Origin: Heterodera schachtii
Taxonomy: Eukaryota; Nematoda; Chromadorea; Rhabditida; Heteroderidae
DNA length: 64,000 bases
Direction: 5' to 3'
Assembly (NCBI GenBank): GCA_023374025.1
Contig: SIJG01000113.1
Coordinates: 339,294-403,293, forward strand
The notes beneath the pieces were generated by a model. It searched no databases, was not told the DNA's origin, and worked only from the letters and a program-made list of their open reading frames with translations. The position numbers and the translations under genes are program-made. Positions 25,231 to 36,484 of the stretch are shown one piece after another (position 1 is the first letter of the stretch; each line of letters begins with the position of its first letter).

Positions 25231-25689
25231 GTTATTACCCGGGTTTGGACATTACTTCGCGGCCCCAACAAAATAAATCTTCTGTCGCTTCCATTTAATG
25301 TAATTTTTATTTAAAGCAAAAATTAATAGATTTATGACCAATTAAGATAAAACTATTGTATTTATACCATTTATTTGGTTTTTGCATAGAATGTGAATTA
25401 AATTTTTGTGAATTTTTAAAATTTGAATGAAATTTTAATTATATTGTTTTTTGATTTACTAGAGTCAAATATACTTTTAATTTAACATTTTATTTATCAA
25501 TTGTAAAAAATAACGTAACTTTTACAATATGTTATTGCAACTTATTTACTATTTTTTATCTTAATTTTAGAATTATTTCATTCTTTACAGTATCATTTTA
25601 TATTTAAAAAAATTCAAAAATTTTTGAACGGAAGATTTAATTTGTTATGATTCATAGCTTTTTGTATTTATTATTTTTGTTTTAATTAA
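25231..25689. other. AT-rich non-coding spacer
   Basis: Nothing gene-like. A GC-richer patch at 25238-25270 (TTACCCGGGTTTGGACATTA) and an island AAAGCAAAAATTAATAGATTT, also near 15440, are the only structure I see. Confidence 0.5.
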
Positions 25690-28160
25690 ATAAATAATTA
25701 GGTGTTATTTAGTATTTGTTAGGGTGTAATTTATTGTGAACATTTCAAAATATTTTAACATATAGATTTAATTCTAAGCTCCTTTTCTTATCTCAAGAAA
25801 TAATTTATATTTTACTTTTCCCTTTTTTTAAGAAAATGCTATTTAATTTATATTTTTATATTATTCACATTTAATTTTAATGTTTTTTATCTTATATATT
25901 TGTGCTTCATTTCGCTGTACTCTCGCTGGCGCCCGGAAAATGCGTCAGTGGAAAATACGTCAGTACTGATTTTTAAGAAAAAATAAAAAACCTAGTTTGA
26001 AGATTTTGACTTTTTGACTTTTAGACTTTTTGTTCGAGTACTGGGTTCGGGGTTTGGAATGCAGAACGATGTTCTTATAGAAGTTACTGCTATATTACAA
26101 TACTAATGCCAAGAACTTTATTTTAAAATATTTGTATCACTGACGCATTTTCCACTGACGCATTTTCTACTGACGCATTTTCCACTGACGCATTTTCCGG
26201 TCACGCTCTCGCTAACTTGAATATTTTTTATAAGTATTTTTTTTTTATTAAATATTTGCATTCAATTCTCTCTACATTTGAGCTTTTGATTCTTTATTAG
26301 TCCAGTTTTATTATTTTTAAATAAAAATAATTTTTGAAATTAAACATAAATAAATTTTTTCATTATAGTACTTTCAAAACTGGATTAATGAATTATTTTA
26401 ACAGAAATTTTGTCTGTAAATTAGAAGATATTTTTGACTGTGAGTTTTCATTTAATTTAGTTTATGAATTTTCCAAGTAAATTTTTGTATTATAAATATT
26501 CTATCATTAAAATTTTCCAAATGTTTGAGGTTTGAGTTGCAGAATTTTCAGATGAAATTGTTATCCTTCAACTTATCTATGAAACTCGGATTAATAAATA
26601 AATTTTACAATATGTTGTTGCAGCTTTTTTTAAAATTATTATTTTAATTAACTTTGCAACTCTCATATTATTTCCAATGTCATTTTTATTTGATAAATAT
26701 AAAAATATTACTTTTGAACTGACGATATGCAATTGTTATGAATTATAATTTTGCATTATTTATTTATTATTTTTATTTTCATATTTCTATTAATTTTTTA
26801 AAAATTATTTTTATAATTTTTCAAATTTAAATAAAATATCTTTTGTTCATATTTATTCAAACATTTAGATTCATTTCTAGTAATCGGGTCGCTTTCGTTT
26901 GAATCCAACTCTGCTTCTTTTCATGTAATATTTTGCGGTTATGAATTTTATTTCATGATGAATTGAGAATTATTTATCTTTATTTCAGTATTGAATTAAA
27001 TTTATAAAGCACTTTTTCTGGTAGTTATATTTTTTATTCTCCTGGTGATTGGTCGTAGGCATGCTCTTTTTTCCTACAATAGATTGAAGTAATATTTTTA
27101 ATTTTTGTTAAGTATTTATTTCATGTTTTTAAAATGAAAAATTTTTTGTTGGCCTATAATTTTATTTTTCGTAATAAATAAATAAGATATTTTATGAAAT
27201 TTTGTAGTTATTTAACATCAAAAATTGATATTCAATAATTGTTTTTTAGTATTATAATTTTATTTATATTCTTGAACATATTACAATTAGTAAAACGGCG
27301 CTCAGATAAAAGATTTTGTTATTGTTTTAGCTAGCAATGTGACTAACCAATTTTAATTTATATTTAAGAATTTTAATAATATTTTCTTGACTATTATTTA
27401 ACTAATAAAAAGATTTTATAAAACATTTATTGTTCTAAAAAGCACATTTATAATAATTATAATTAAAGTTGTCTTAGCTAAGTGTTAACTTATCCTTGTT
27501 CCAATTATAGTAGCAATTATTATTAATTTTCAAAAAATTCCCAATTTCTTTGCTTTGTATATCGACAACAATATTTATTTTTTAATTTATAAATTTTAAC
27601 ATTTTTCAAACCCTCAAAAGCTCTTTTGTGTTAGTATGGAAATTAAGAGCTACCGAAAGATACTAAATAGTCTAGCTTTATAAAATTTGACATTGCTTTT
27701 AAAATTTACACTCACAAAATATTTACATTTTTATAACAATATGCCTCATATTACTCAGTAGATTAATTTTGTAAGTTATTTTGTTTTTACAAAATAATTT
27801 TTGTATCTTTTTTTATTTTAAAATAGATCTTTTATGATTATTATTATTCATCTTATATTTAAAGATCCAAATTATATAATTTATTTTTATTACATGAGTA
27901 TGATCACACATTATTTTATGTATTAGGTATTTGGTTTGTAAAATTTATCATTTTTTTAATTTATAGTTTTGAATTTGCAATGGTTTTTAAAAAATTAGTT
28001 AAAGTTATTTAGAAAAATGATATTTTTCAATTTTATTATTTCACATAATATTGCTGCTTTGTTTTAATAATATTATTGTTAAATGTATTTTTAATTATCT
28101 ATACTTTTTAAATCAAAGCTAATTTCAAGCAAGGTTTCGTGATGTTTGTTCGGCGTTTCT
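25690..28160 (+). repeat. Block T, copy 1 (long segmental repeat)
   Basis: Paralogue of 42340-44210 over about 2 kb on the same strand, and in part of 30780-32030. Landmarks in order are AGTATTTGTTAGG, TTGTGCTTCATTTCGCT, TCTATGAAACTCGGATTAAT, GGTCGCTTTCGTTTGAATCC, TTAGTAAAACGGCG and AACAATATGCCT, ending with AAGCTAATTTCAAGCAA. No frame stays open in both copies. It contains the MULE-like insertion at 25928-26205, which the 42.5-kb copy lacks. Confidence 0.85.
25928..26205. mobile_element. MULE-like MITE with 15-bp TIR repeats
   Basis: The 278-bp element has ends that share CCGGAAAATGCGTCAGTGG. The left arm has two and the right arm four copies of a GGAAAATGCGTCAGT unit. CTCTCGCT flanks it as a perfect 8-bp direct repeat at 25920-25927 and 26206-26213. 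The paralogous block at 42518-42525 has a single TTCTCGCT and no insert, which is strong empty-site support. No coding capacity. Confidence 0.9.
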
Positions 28161-29418
28161 TTTAATTTTATATATAAAAAGCATTCATTAGTGCTTTATA
28201 TATCGGTTATGCTCGAGCCTCGCGGCATGGGATTTGTATTTCGCATTGATCGGTTAAAACCTCTTGGATGGCTGATGAGTTTGACGTTTATTATGTACTT
28301 CCAATGTTTTTAATATATATTTTTTTCAAAGTTATATTATATATTTTTTATGCTCTTAGAATTATTAATATTTTCATTGTTACTAAGAAACGATCTTTTC
28401 ATATCCAAATTAAGGCTGTTTAAAATTTTTCTATTGTAATATACCATACCAACTTGATACATTCTTTTTTACTTTTTGAAATTCACATTGCTTCTCTTTG
28501 TTAGTCAATTAAGATTACAAAGTACAAATTATTTTTATTCTTTCATTGTGAAAATATAGATTTTATGATTATTTTTTTTATTTTTTGCGTCACGAAGATA
28601 TTAATTCATTGCTTCGATCTCAAAATTTTGAAAATCCTAATTTCAGCCATAAAAATTCCCCATTTGCCACTAAAATACCTCAAAAAATCCTCATTTGGAA
28701 TGAAAAATCCTCATTTTTTAAAACATTATAATTTGCGAACAAAATCAGCTGCCTGTCACATTTTTCGTTTGAAACAATAAAATTCATCAGTTCTTGTCAT
28801 TTATCATTGCAAGATGCGCAAAAAATTTTCCGGTCGGCTTTTCCAAAAAACTTATTTAAGCAGCTTTATCTTTTCTCTAAAATATTTTTTATGCTTTTTG
28901 AATTGTGATTTGTAATTACGAAATGTATAAATAATGACATTTTTTAATTTACATTTAACGGATTTTTTATTATTTTAAGATTTTTAAAATTATTTTCTAG
29001 TTTTATATTATTATTTTGGAGTGAGTTTCTAATGGCTCCTTTCACTGCTCCGAATGCTTCTGTTTTAAATGTTCAAAGCTTTAAAGAATTATTTTAAAAA
29101 TAAATTTTTTTTTAATTTTTATAGTTTATATTTAGAAGTTTTTATTAATTTTTATATATAGGCGATGCTCGGACCTCGCGGCTTGGAAGTTTTATTTCGC
29201 ATTAAATCAGTTGAAACCGCTTGGATGAGGCTGATGATTTTGACGTTTAATAGTACTTACAAAATTTTTTTATATATTATTTGATTTTTATAACTTAAAC
29301 TGAAAGATTATTTTCTTATACCTTATTTTAAATCGGTTGTGAAAAAGAAATTTTTATGCGTTTTAAGAAGAGTTGCGATTGAAATTTCCAAAAAAATATT
29401 ATTTTTCTTGTTTTTTAA
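28161..29418. other. AT-rich repeat mosaic
   Basis: No supported gene. Two related islands at 28188-28310 and 29155-29265 share GATGCTCGGACCTCGCGGC-like sequence, TTTCGCATT, CTTGGATG and GGCTGATGA followed by TTTGACGTTTA. Block S copy 2 lies between them. A frame at 28565-28780 has chance-like composition. Confidence 0.55.
28850..29115 (+). repeat. Block S, copy 2
   Basis: Paralogue of 13440-13765 with the same two landmark ends (AAGCAGCTTTATCTTTTCTC and CACTGCTCCGAATGCTTCTG). Confidence 0.8.
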
Positions 29419-29849
29419 TAGAGCCCGGTAAAAATTATTTACGGGAGCGGGAGTTTAAATTTTTCTGGAGCGGGAGCGGGAATCCCGTAAAACTCCCGCT
29501 CCCGTTAAACTCCCGACTATTTTTAACGGGAGTCCCGGGCGGGAACGTGAGTAATTCGAAAATTTAATTAAAAATTCACAAAAATATTTATAATGCACAA
29601 ATTTGAAGGAAAATCCGTTTATTAAATAACAGAAAAATTATAATATGCAGAAACTAAATAAAAGAATAGATTTTAGGGTCGAAAATCAGAAATAAATTTT
29701 CAAAATTGCTTCAAATAATTTTTTAAATCAATTTATTCGAACAAAAAGGTTTAAACTTTTTATTTCCGAATCCTTTATTAATTTTAACAATTTTTTGCGC
29801 CGTATTTTTTGAAAAAAAACTTTTTGGGGACCAGAGAAAAGAAGGGAGG

Positions 29850-29875
29850 CCGGCGGTGCCGATAGGCGCCGCAGG
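29850..29875 (+). repeat. GC-rich core hairpin, first of pair
   Basis: Arm CCGGCGGTGCC, loop GATA, arm GGCGCCGCAGG: 11 steps with one mismatch and one T-G wobble. Confidence 0.8.
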
Positions 29876-29985
29876 GGGAAAAAATTGAATATTTGAATAC
29901 AATACATTGTCAGGTTATTTCCAAAAATAGTCAATTTTTGAAAACTTGAGGCATTTTTTTAAGAAAATTAAGGATTTTAAGGTTC

Positions 29986-30011
29986 CGGCGGTGCCGAAAG
30001 GCGCTGCCGGG
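29986..30011 (+). repeat. GC-rich core hairpin, second of pair
   Basis: Arm CCGGCGGTGCC, loop GAAA, arm GGCGCTGCCGG: all 11 steps pair with two T-G wobbles. It starts 136 bp after the first hairpin, in the same orientation, and AAATTTT-rich sequence follows both. The loop GAAA is of the GNRA type. Confidence 0.8.
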
Positions 30012-30394
30012 AAATTTTTTTCGAGATTTTGGCTATATATTTAACAGATTTTTAATGAAAAATCATTATTTTTACCAAAAAAACTCAATTCTTACCAGTG
30101 CATTTTCACTCCCGTTTTGAGGTAAAAATTTCCGGGAGCGGGAGCGGGAGTTCAAATTTTTTCCGAGAGCGGGAGTCGGAATCCCGTAAAACTCCCGCTC
30201 CTGTAAAAAATCGTTCACCGAAAAAAGCGGGAGTCGGGAGCGGGACTCCCGTAAACTCCCGCGGGACTCCCGCTCCCGTCGAGCTCTATTATTTAATAAT
30301 AAAAATACTTGGCAGAAAGTGTTCGGTGAGCATGAATCATATGCAAAATTGTTTTAATCTGTTTAATTCGATGACATATAATTTTTTCATAAAT

Positions 30395-30560
30395 AAATAT
30401 AACTTTATTATATTACAGATGGCACGGTTTTTTTATTTATTTTTATTTTACATGGTTATAAATTGAACCTTTAGGTTTTCTATTAACTCAGTAAATTTCA
30501 GAATTTTGTTAGCTTTGAAAAATTATCTTCATAAAGTATTTTAAGAATATTTTTAATAAA
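30395..30560 (+). repeat. Block Q, copy 2 (part)
   Basis: Shares AACTTTATTATATTACAG, TTCTATTAACTC and TTTCAGAATTTTGTTA with 14430-14560. Confidence 0.7.
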
Positions 30561-30583
30561 CATACCTTATATTTATTGTTTAA

Positions 30584-30609
30584 ATATATATATATAGAGA
30601 GAGAGAGAG
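30584..30609 (+). repeat. Compound (TA)n(GA)n microsatellite
   Basis: A run of TA dinucleotides passes directly into GA dinucleotides. Confidence 0.85.
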
Positions 30610-30779
30610 GTGCTAATTAACATTTTTAAATGCCTTTTGTCAAATTTTAATATCACGCGTCAGACGAAATTATTTCGTCGTATTATCGAAGACAGCCTCT
30701 CGCCCACGGGGCGCGGGATTTAAACCGCCTCCGAATCTGGTACCAACAATTATTTTTTTTACTAAAATCTCTTTGTGCA

Positions 30780-32030
30780 TCTGTTCGGTTTTTAATTCTA
30801 AGCTCCTTTGATTATTACAAGAAATAATTTATATTTTAATTTTTCTTTTTTTAAGAAAATGCTATGAAATTTATCTTTTTTATAATCTTTACATTTTTTC
30901 GGCACTCAGCTTGTTGAACGCATTCAGCTTTGATTCACGAGCCAACATGAACAAGATTCGCGCCTCGATTTCGTTCATCTTTGCCTTGAGCTATAAAAAT
31001 ATTTCTATTTATTTCATTTTAAATAAAGGTTGTTTTTTTAAATTAAATATTAATAATATTTTTCATTATAGTATTTTGAAAACTGAATTAATTTTTTTAA
31101 ATTGTCTTTTATTTCTTTGAAATTGCACCGGGGAAATCAACCCTTGCAATTGTACAATGCAATATACCAAAATGAAAATTGGTAAATTACCTCATTTTTA
31201 TTTACTTTTATTTTTAATTTATTTTAGAATTATCTTTTATCCAATGTCATTTTTTATCAAGTAAAGTTAAAAATATTTTTTTCCATAAATGCTATTAACT
31301 TTTTAAAATTTATTTTTCTAATTTTTCTTTATTAAATAAAATATCTTTTGTTGATGTTCATTCAAATATTTAAATTCAATTCGCGTTGCAGCAAGAAAAT
31401 CGAAGAACATCAAAAGCCAATAATCGGCGCAAACTGAAAAATTGAAAAACCTGCTTCAGTTTACTTTCAAGTAATATTTGCGGTTATTAATTTTATTTCA
31501 CGACGAATTAAGAATGAATTTTTATCTTTTTTCATTATATAAATAATATAAACTTTTTCTGGCAGTAATATTTTTATTTTATTTAACATTGAAATAATTT
31601 TATTCAAAGTATCTAATTACTTTACTTCAACATAAAAATAATTTCTTGAATCATTTTTTTTAAAAAAGATTTTTAATGATTATTGTTCATCTTATATTTA
31701 AAGCTCCAAATTTAGAATTTATATTTATTACATGACAACGAGCACACCTTTTTTGTGTATTTTTTGGTTATGTGCAAATTATCATTTTTTGTACTTATTT
31801 TATAAGTTTTTTAACTTTATAGTTTGAATTTTCAATGATTTTTAAAAAACTAGTTAAAGTTAATTTAGAAAAATGATTCAATTTTATTATTTCACATAAT
31901 TATTGCTGTTTTGCTTTTATTAACAAAATTGCATATGTAAAATAAAATATTATTTTTAAAACAGATATATCCTTTTCAATTAAAGCTAATTTCAAGCAAA
32001 GTCTCGTGATAATTGTTTGGCGTGTCTGTG
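30780..32030 (+). repeat. Block T, copy 3 (shortened)
   Basis: Shares AATTCTAAGCTCC, AAGAAATAATTTATATTTTA, TGTTCATTCAAATATTT, TTGTTCATCTTATATTTAAAG and AAGCTAATTTCAAGCAA with 25690-28160 in order, but with larger gaps. Confidence 0.7.
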
Positions 32031-33049
32031 GGAACAATTCAAAAAATACAAATATATTGAATTTAATTTTAGTTTTTTTTTCTCCTTCATGTTTTCGAAC
32101 CGACAAACTTTTTTATTGGCCTATGATTTATTTTGCGTAATAATTAAGATTTTAATATTATGGCCTCGCCATAAGATGTGTATATTTCGCATAACTTTTA
32201 ATTATAATTGATGGAACTTAATTTATATTATTTTTAAACTTTTTAAAATTTTTAAATACACATATGCGTGTTGCTCGTAGCGATTAAATGTTCGCTTAGT
32301 GTATATCATTTATTTGGTGTTAAAGTTAGTTTTTCATAGAGTCTAAATTTATTTATATTATGTTTTGATATTGTAAATTAATGTTTAGTTCCATTTTATT
32401 CGATTTATAATCATTTCAACAAAATTATTTACTTTTTTTATTTCCTTTGTTTTTAATACCATTTTATTTTATATTTTTTATGTTATGTCAATTTTTGTAG
32501 AAATTTTTTGTGTAAACCTCAGACTTTCTGAGTTTATTTTTTAATATTTTTAGGTTGATATTTATGTGAATTGATGTTGAAATGATCAAAAATGGAATTA
32601 ATAAATCATTTCTTGTCCACAATTTATTGTGCCTGCTACTTTGGGTTGCGTGCTTGTGTGTATTTAAGTTTATTAAATAAATAATTGCGTAAAAATCTTT
32701 TGCATCCAAATGAAAATTAATGTATTTTGCATCACATTTTCGTTTTATCACTGGCAGAAATTTTTATTTTCTTATACATTTTTTGTTGTTTTTATTATCA
32801 TGGTGCAGAATAAAAAAAAGAATGATTTCAGATACTATTTACCAATCGTTTTTTCAATGCTCTCACAGTGAAATTATAGCTTTTTATTTTTCTATTTAAA
32901 TTCTGAATATAATTTTCTTTTTATTTTATAAATTTAAATGATTTTTAAATTTATATATAAAAAGCATTCAAATATATCTATATTTTTAAGCTCTTTATTG
33001 TTTTTTTTTTTGGTTAAATAGAGAATTGCCTATTAATTTCTAATATCAT

Positions 33050-33235
33050 TTTTATCAACAAAATTTAAAAGTAAATATTTTAAAGCAAAAGATATCTAAT
33101 TATCGATAATTTCATAGATTATCTATTCTTTTCTTCATTTTTAATTTTGATTCATATATACATTAATTTTTAGAAGAATTATCAATTGTTGTTCATTACT
33201 TAACTGCCTTTCACCTCATTCTTGGATTATTTCAT
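33050..33235 (+). repeat. Block W, copy 1
   Basis: Paralogue of 38755-38930, sharing AATTTAAAAGTAAATATTTT, AATTTCATAGAT, CATCTATTCTT-like sequence and TTTTTAGAAGAATTATCAAT followed by TTACTTAACTG. Confidence 0.8.
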
Positions 33236-33980
33236 GTAAATTTAATGGTTTAATTCAAAAAATAAATTTATTTTATGACAAACGTATATATTATAATTTA
33301 ATAATTATAAAAATCGTTGTGATTTCTGCGTGCTTCTCACGTACCGTTGCCACAATTAGGAAGGAATTTGGTGCTTTAGTGCATTGTTTTTTTCAATTTT
33401 CCTACATTAAATTGAATTATATATTTAATTTTTGTTTTTTTTTATTTTTCATATTCACGTTTTTAAACCGACAAACTTTTTTAAGTACTTTTGTAATTGT
33501 AATCATATATTTAAAATTTACTTTACTTTGTTTCATTTGTTATTTTAATATTACGATAATAAAATAAGCGATCCGATTTTTAAATTTAATTCTAAGTTAT
33601 TCCATGTTTTTTTAGGAAAAAATTAAATATGAAAATTAGATTTGCTTCTTGATTTAAAACTTCAATTTAGATATAAATTTATATTATCATTTATTATATA
33701 ATAAATACATTTTTTATTTATTATACGTATATAACAGGGGTGGGACAACTCTCGCCTCTCGTCTCTCGCCTCTCGCCAACTCTCGCCATTTTTGGTACTC
33801 TCGCCTCTCGTCTCTCGCCTCTCGTTTTTTGGGACGAGAGGCGAGAGTTGAAAATACACCCCTAAAGATTGAACTTTTGAGCAGTCAGAAAAATTTTCAA
33901 ATTTAAACGAAAAAAATCATAAATCTCTTTCTTTCCTTTTTTAATGTCTTCTCTATTTTTGGGTAGCTCCAATTCAGATG

Positions 33981-34035
33981 TGGTCTGGTGGCTAAACCTT
34001 CTGCCTTTCATTATTTTACTCTTGTGTTCAATTCC
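33981..34035 (+). promoter_or_regulatory. tRNA-like pol III A and B boxes in element core
   Basis: TGGTCTGGTGG (10 of 11 to the A box) at 33981-33991 and TGTTCAATTCC (B box with first base changed) at 34025-34035 are about 33 nt apart. The surrounding 400 bp align with 23785-24200. Confidence 0.55.
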
Positions 34036-34228
34036 CCTACGGAACATAAATTTTTTAATATTTTCTTTACATTATTTCAATTGAAATTTAATTAATAAAA
34101 AATATTTCAACTTAAAAATTATTGTTTTTTCTATTTTAAACAACCTAAAAACCGCAAATTTAACCAAAACTTTGATCATTTTTTGACAAATTCTGTAAAC
34201 AAATCTTACTCAAAATTTCAAAATTTTT

Positions 34229-34254
34229 CCGGCGGTGCCTACCGGCACCGCCGG
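34229..34254 (-). repeat. GC-rich core hairpin, perfect 11-bp stem
   Basis: Arms CCGGCGGTGCC and GGCACCGCCGG pair completely. The loop is TACC on + and GGTA on -. This is the only copy in which the usual wobble step is a normal pair. Confidence 0.85.
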
Positions 34255-34413
34255 CGGATCTTACACCCGACCCCAATGTTCCAAAAAAGTTTTTTTGAAA
34301 AAACTGTGCCACAAAAAAAGCGATTTAAAAACAAAAAATTTAAAAAAACACGTTTTGGTCATTTTTTGAATAAAATCTGTTAACAAATCCGAAGTCAATT
34401 TTCAAAATTTTTC

Positions 34414-34435
34414 GGCGGCGCCTAGCGGCACCGCC
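34414..34435 (-). repeat. GC-rich core hairpin, second of pair
   Basis: On the minus strand the arm GGCGGTGCC, loop GCTA and arm GGCGCCGCC pair with one T-G wobble. It lies 185 bp from the first hairpin of this element. Confidence 0.75.
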
Positions 34436-34905
34436 CGTCCCCAACTGTCCCCGAAGTTTTAAAAAACGCACCGCAAAAAAGGTGGTTTGAATGGCAAAAA
34501 AACGGACAATAATAAGTTTATTTGTAAAATAAATATATTGCATGAAAATATTTATTTTATTTTCATGAAAAAATTTTAAAGATTTTTTTTTGGATTTTTC
34601 AGGACATGGACTCGGTTTAAAAGCTAGGGCCCTGACCCGGTATTTGCCCAAATACCCGGGCCCGTAACCCTAATTTAATATACGATTTTGAAGTTTTTTA
34701 AATTAAAAAATAAGGCTACAGAAAAAAATTGAAAAACTCTCGCCTCTCGTCCTCTCGCCTCTCGCCAACTCTCGTGTTTTTGGGGACTCTCGCCTCTCGC
34801 CAAACTCTCGCTCTCGTCTTTTTGGGGACTCTCGCCTCTCGCCAAACTCTCGCTCTCGTCTTTTCTGAGACAAGTCACACCCCTGGTATATAAGTGCATT
34901 TGTTT

Positions 34906-35648
34906 CGTGCTGGGTCGTTTCCTAAAAACCGCCACCATGGGCGTTTCCTAAATCCGCCAGGGCGTTTCCTAAAAACCGCCATCTGGTAGGAAAACTCATA
35001 ACTTTGTTCAATTTCAACGAAATTAAAATTTCATGGTATTATTCAATAGCTGAAGGTGTTCTCTACATGATATTAATTTTCAAAAAATTTTTAAATTGTA
35101 TAAAAAGAAAGTTATGGTTATTAAATTGTACAAAATCTTAAGTCGGAATTTTTTGTCCAGAAGTTTTTTAAAACACAATGAAATTTTTTGAAATTTTAAA
35201 GGTAAATAGATTAATTAGTGGACTTGAAATTATAAAAAGAAAATTTAATCTAATTGCTTCTGAAAAAATGTTATAAGGCATAAGAATTCTCTATTTGAAG
35301 TTAAAATTTCAAAAAATTTCATCGAGTTTTAAAAAAGTTCTGGTAAAATAATTTGACTCAGAACTTGTTGAAAATTTTGGACCATAACCTTTTTATAATT
35401 TCATGTAAAAATTTTCTAAATTAATATTCTGATAGACAACACTTAAAGCTATTGATTGATACGAAGAATTATTAATTTGGTTGAAATTGGGCCAAGATAC
35501 GAATTTTTATGTCCTACCACTTGGCGGTTTTTAGGAAACGCCCTGGCGGATTTAGGAAACGCCCATGGTGGCGGTTTTTAGGAAACGCCCATTTGGCGGT
35601 TTTTAGGAAACGCCCAATGTGGCGGTTTTTAGGAAACGACCTAGCACC
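34906..35648. mobile_element. MULE-like MITE with tandem-repeat TIRs
   Basis: The 743-bp element has a perfect 9-bp target duplication, CATTTGTTT, at 34897-34905 and 35649-35657. Ends share GTGCTRGGTCGTTTCCTA (R = G left, A right). Each TIR is a tandem array of roughly 25-bp units of the form GGGCGTTTCCTAAAAACCGCC: three units on the left (34912-34982), five on the right (35511-35638). The 500-bp interior is AT-rich with no gene; the frame at 35509-35745 is a translation of the array. It sits 12 bp from the target duplication of the element at 33735-34885. Confidence 0.92.
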
Positions 35649-35657
35649 CATTTGTTT

Positions 35658-36484
35658 TTATTACACAAAATCAACATATGAATTCTCCCCCGCATTGTTA
35701 CGAGCACATTTAAACGTTCCGCCAATGTTTCAATCATCTTCTTAAAATCGATAATTTGTTAAACATGGACTGTTTTTGCTACTTCGAAGTGTATTCGCCG
35801 AGAATGATAAATCAGATATTGATTGCTAATGTGTATATAAAAATATTTGTTACAAATTAAACAACAATACTTAGTACTCGACTCAATTGATATAAATTTA
35901 ATGTAAATCAATTAACTTGCTGAAAATGTCATATCTTTTATCTATTATTTCTTTAAGATTCATTTTTATTCTTTTGAGTGGTTACTCGAAATTAATTTAT
36001 TTATATTTTATATTTATCAAAATTTTCAATTTTACCAAAGATAAGAGCACAATGGTTCCCAATAAACTGCATCATTTTTGTTCATATTCATTCAAATATT
36101 TTGATTCATTCTCGTCGTCGGGTTCGTTATTATCTCTAACTTACTCTTCTACTGGCCTTCTTGTAATATTTGGATTTATTAATTTTATTTCATGATGAAT
36201 TAAGAATTTTTATTTTTCTTTGATTATATAAAAATTAAACTTTTTTCTGGTATCATATGTTCAATAAAGAATTTTTTTAACATATAATTGCCCTTATAAT
36301 AGGTGGAAATTTTTTTGGATCTGATTTTGCTTTAATTCAATTTGTGAAATTTTATATTAAAGTTTTTAAATTAAGGAACAATATTTAATCTTAAAATTTA
36401 AGATAGAATTAAAATTTTTCATTCTTTTAAAATCAATCAATCATTTGTCTTTTCATTTGCCTTGGAAGCTTATTAGGTCCCATA
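35658..36484. other. AT-rich non-coding spacer
   Basis: Holds a shortened relative of block T at about 36060-36250 (TGTTCATATTCATTCAAATAT, TTTATTTCATGATGAATTA). The 92-codon frame at 35917-36195 lies mostly in this repeat and in T-rich sequence, and I do not accept it as a gene. Confidence 0.55.

Larger units (their letters stand above)
29419..30288. mobile_element. hAT-like non-autonomous element with GGGAGC arrays
   Basis: The 870-bp element begins TAGAGCCCGG and ends, reverse-complemented, TAGAGCTCGACGGGAGCGGG. Arrays of GGGAGC/CTCCCG fill 29440-29545 and 30105-30285. The flanks TTTTTTAA (29411-29418) and TTATTTAA (30289-30296) match at 7 of 8. The core is in the opposite orientation to that at 23666-24616 and contains two GC-rich hairpins in direct orientation but no recognisable tRNA-like boxes. 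The frames over the arrays are not genes. Confidence 0.85.
30297..33734. other. Gene-free AT-rich repeat mosaic
   Basis: No supported gene. It contains block Q part (30395-30560), a TA/GA microsatellite (30584-30609), a GC-richer island at 30640-30745 with CCTCTCGCCCACGGGGCGCG and ACCGCCTCCGAATCTGGTAC, block T copy 3 (30780-32030) and block W copy 1. An ACCGACAAACTTTTTT island occurs near 32100 and 33470. Confidence 0.6.
33735..34885. mobile_element. hAT-like non-autonomous element with CTCTCGCC arrays
   Basis: The 1151-bp element has ends CAGGGGTGGGACAACTCTCG and, reverse-complemented, CAGGGGTGTGACTTGTCTC. A perfect 8-bp target duplication, GTATATAA, lies at 33727-33734 and 34886-34893. Arrays of CTCTCGCCTCTCGT type lie at 33748-33850 and 34735-34862. 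The core runs in the same orientation as at 23666-24616 and has the tRNA-like boxes and two GC-rich hairpins. A third GC-rich patch near 34630 (CCCGGTATTTGCCC) is not explained. Frames over the arrays are not genes. Confidence 0.92.

Noticed and set aside
28270..28310. CTGATGA resembling a hammerhead ribozyme core (also near 29230)
   Set aside because: The required GAAA and flanking stems are not present at workable distances.
33662..34938. Arg/Glu/Ser-rich frames over CTCTCGCC arrays
   Set aside because: Low-complexity translation of the array; they cross the element boundary and the hairpins.
35509..35745. Frame repeating VFRKRP
   Set aside because: Translation of the tandem units in the right TIR of the MULE-like MITE.
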